A DNA stretch of 64,000 nucleotides from Streptomyces sp. I05A-00742. GTDB lineage: Bacteria > Actinomycetota > Actinomycetes > Streptomycetales > Streptomycetaceae. Below the pieces are notes generated by a model. The model searched no databases. It was given only the letters and a program-made list of their open reading frames with translations, and was not told the DNA's origin. The first letter of the stretch is position 1, and every line of letters begins with the position of its first letter. A program made the position numbers and the translations under genes. The DNA is taken from the NCBI RefSeq assembly GCF_013055795.1, contig NZ_JABETO010000002.1, forward strand, positions 67,738 through 131,737, read 5' to 3'. Of the stretch, positions 63,046 to 64,000 are shown piece by piece.

Positions 63046-64000
63046 ATGGAGCTCATGCCGTCGGCGCACGTCGACACCTTCCCCCGCGACAGCCTGCCGC
63101 CCGCCGCCCAGTGGCCGGACCTCCGCTTCGGCCCCGGCGTCCCGCCCTACCCGGACCGGCTCAACTGCGGTGCCGAACTGCTGGACGCGACCGTCGCGCG
63201 GTGGGGCCCGGACCGCCCGGCGATGCGGGACAAGTCCGGGAGCGTCTGGTCGTACGGGGAGCTGCGGGAGCGCGTGGACCGGATCGCGCACACGCTCACC
63301 GAGGACCTGGGCGTGGTCCCGGGCAACCGGGTGCTGCTGCGCGGCCCCACGACGCCGCTGCTCGCGGCCTGCTGGCTGGCGGTGGCGAAGGCGGGGGCGG
63401 TCGCCGTGACGGTGCCGGCGGCCCAGCGGGCGCGCGAGCTCGCCACCATCTGCCGCATCGCGCGGGTGCGGCACGCCCTCTGCGACGCCCGGTCGGCCGG
63501 GGAGCTCGTCAAGGCGGCCGTGCCCTCCCTGCGGATGACGCCGTTCGGCGGCGGTTCACCGGGCGATCTGCTGCGGCTGTCGGCAAAGAAACCCCCATCG
63601 TATGACGCGGTGGCGACCTCCGCGGACGACGTGGCGCTCATCGCGTTCACCTCGGGCACGACGGGACCGCCCAAGGGCTGTCTGCACTTCCACCGGGACG
63701 TGCTCGCCGTCGCCGACACCTTCTCGGCTCAGGTGCTGCGGCCGCGCCCGGACGACGTCTTCGGCGGCAGCCCGCCGCTCGGCTTCACCTTCGGGCTCGG
63801 CGGGCTCGTGGTGTTCCCGCTCCGCGCGGGCGCCTCGACGGTGCTCGCCGAGTGGTCGGGGCCCGGGCAGCTGCTGGCCGACGTCCAACGGCAGCGCGTC
63901 TCGGTGCTGTTCACCGCGCCGACGGCGTACCGGGCGATGCTCGAACGGATCGGCCCGTACGACACGTCGTCGCTGCGCAGATGCGTCTCCGCCGGTGAGC
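63046..64000 (+). CDS. Aryl-CoA ligase (benzoate / 2-aminobenzoate type), cut by the window edge
   Basis: The first 318 codons encode an AMP-forming acyl-CoA synthetase: the P-loop AFTSGTTGPPKGCLHFHRD, then PLGFTFGLGGLVVFPL and TAPTAYRAML, typical of benzoate and aminobenzoate CoA ligases. It activates an aromatic acid as its CoA ester. The adjacent acyl-CoA dehydrogenase and RidA genes match loci that, from memory, also carry a bifunctional salicylyl-CoA 5-hydroxylase downstream. The C-terminal AMP-binding domain lies outside the window. Confidence 0.88.
   Translation, partial: MELMPSAHVDTFPRDSLPPAAQWPDLRFGPGVPPYPDRLNCGAELLDATVARWGPDRPAMRDKSGSVWSYGELRERVDRIAHTLTEDLGVVPGNRVLLRGPTTPLLAACWLAVAKAGAVAVTVPAAQRARELATICRIARVRHALCDARSAGELVKAAVPSLRMTPFGGGSPGDLLRLSAKKPPSYDAVATSADDVALIAFTSGTTGPPKGCLHFHRDVLAVADTFSAQVLRPRPDDVFGGSPPLGFTFGLGGLVVFPLRAGASTVLAEWSGPGQLLADVQRQRVSVLFTAPTAYRAMLERIGPYDTSSLRRCVSAGE

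Overview
The window is high-GC, gene-dense DNA with actinobacterial gene starts (many GTG and some TTG, with GGAGG-type ribosome binding sites), twin-arginine and lipoprotein exports, and a TTA leucine codon in one secreted-protein gene. Gene content and order point to a Streptomyces or close relative: hemY-hemQ, hemE, a DUF3000 gene, an orphan LuxR-type regulator, rnd, fadAB, dxs, xylFGH with a ROK regulator, ngcEFG, acnA and an HTH-MurA gene. From memory this follows the order around SCO5998 to SCO6041 of S. coelicolor; no search was made.

Left part (1-16 kb). An EfeB/EfeO iron-uptake pair lies next to a NERD-domain gene whose 3' end merges into an array of about six degenerate repeats of roughly 119 bp. 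A TIGR04222-type membrane protein and a secreted tripeptidyl-aminopeptidase-like hydrolase follow. Haem genes hemY-hemQ and hemE flank a short aromatic catabolic operon (thiolase pcaF, pobA, pcaH, pcaG) that makes and cleaves protocatechuate but lacks the other beta-ketoadipate steps. Then come the DUF3000 gene, the response regulator and ribonuclease D.

Middle part (16-38 kb). The beta-oxidation operon fadAB is followed by a protein joining a RING-like zinc finger to a TerD-like domain, a beta-propeller-like protein, a NYN/PIN-like protein, a GT-C glycosyltransferase, an amino acid permease and dxs. Two sugar importers follow, xylFGH and ngcEFG, with a ROK regulator between them. A four-member family of palindromic intergenic elements marks gene ends at about 11.7, 15.9, 22.3 and 29.6 kb.

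Right part (38-64 kb). A secreted GH92 alpha-mannosidase is divergent from ngcEFG, with a DasR-like site and a LacI-like palindrome in the shared region. Four paralogous secreted FG-GAP/VCBS proteins come next. They are interrupted by a divergent TetR / esterase-DUF5701 fusion pair with a clear overlapping promoter and operator. Then come an XRE-DUF5753 regulator, aconitase with an iron-box-like site, a MarR regulator and MFS exporter, a sphingomyelinase D-like secreted enzyme, a GntR/DUF1648 operon, an HTH-MurA fusion with a palindrome before its start, and small genes. The right edge starts an aryl-CoA catabolic locus (acyl-CoA dehydrogenase, RidA, aryl-CoA ligase).

No tRNA, rRNA, CRISPR array, insertion sequence or phage module was recognised. 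The window is mostly conserved Streptomyces chromosome with small accessory inserts. The best leads for something new are the shared TGRCARCGWTGYCA palindromes, the RING-TerD protein, the FG-GAP cluster with its esterase-DUF5701 switch, and the 119-bp array.
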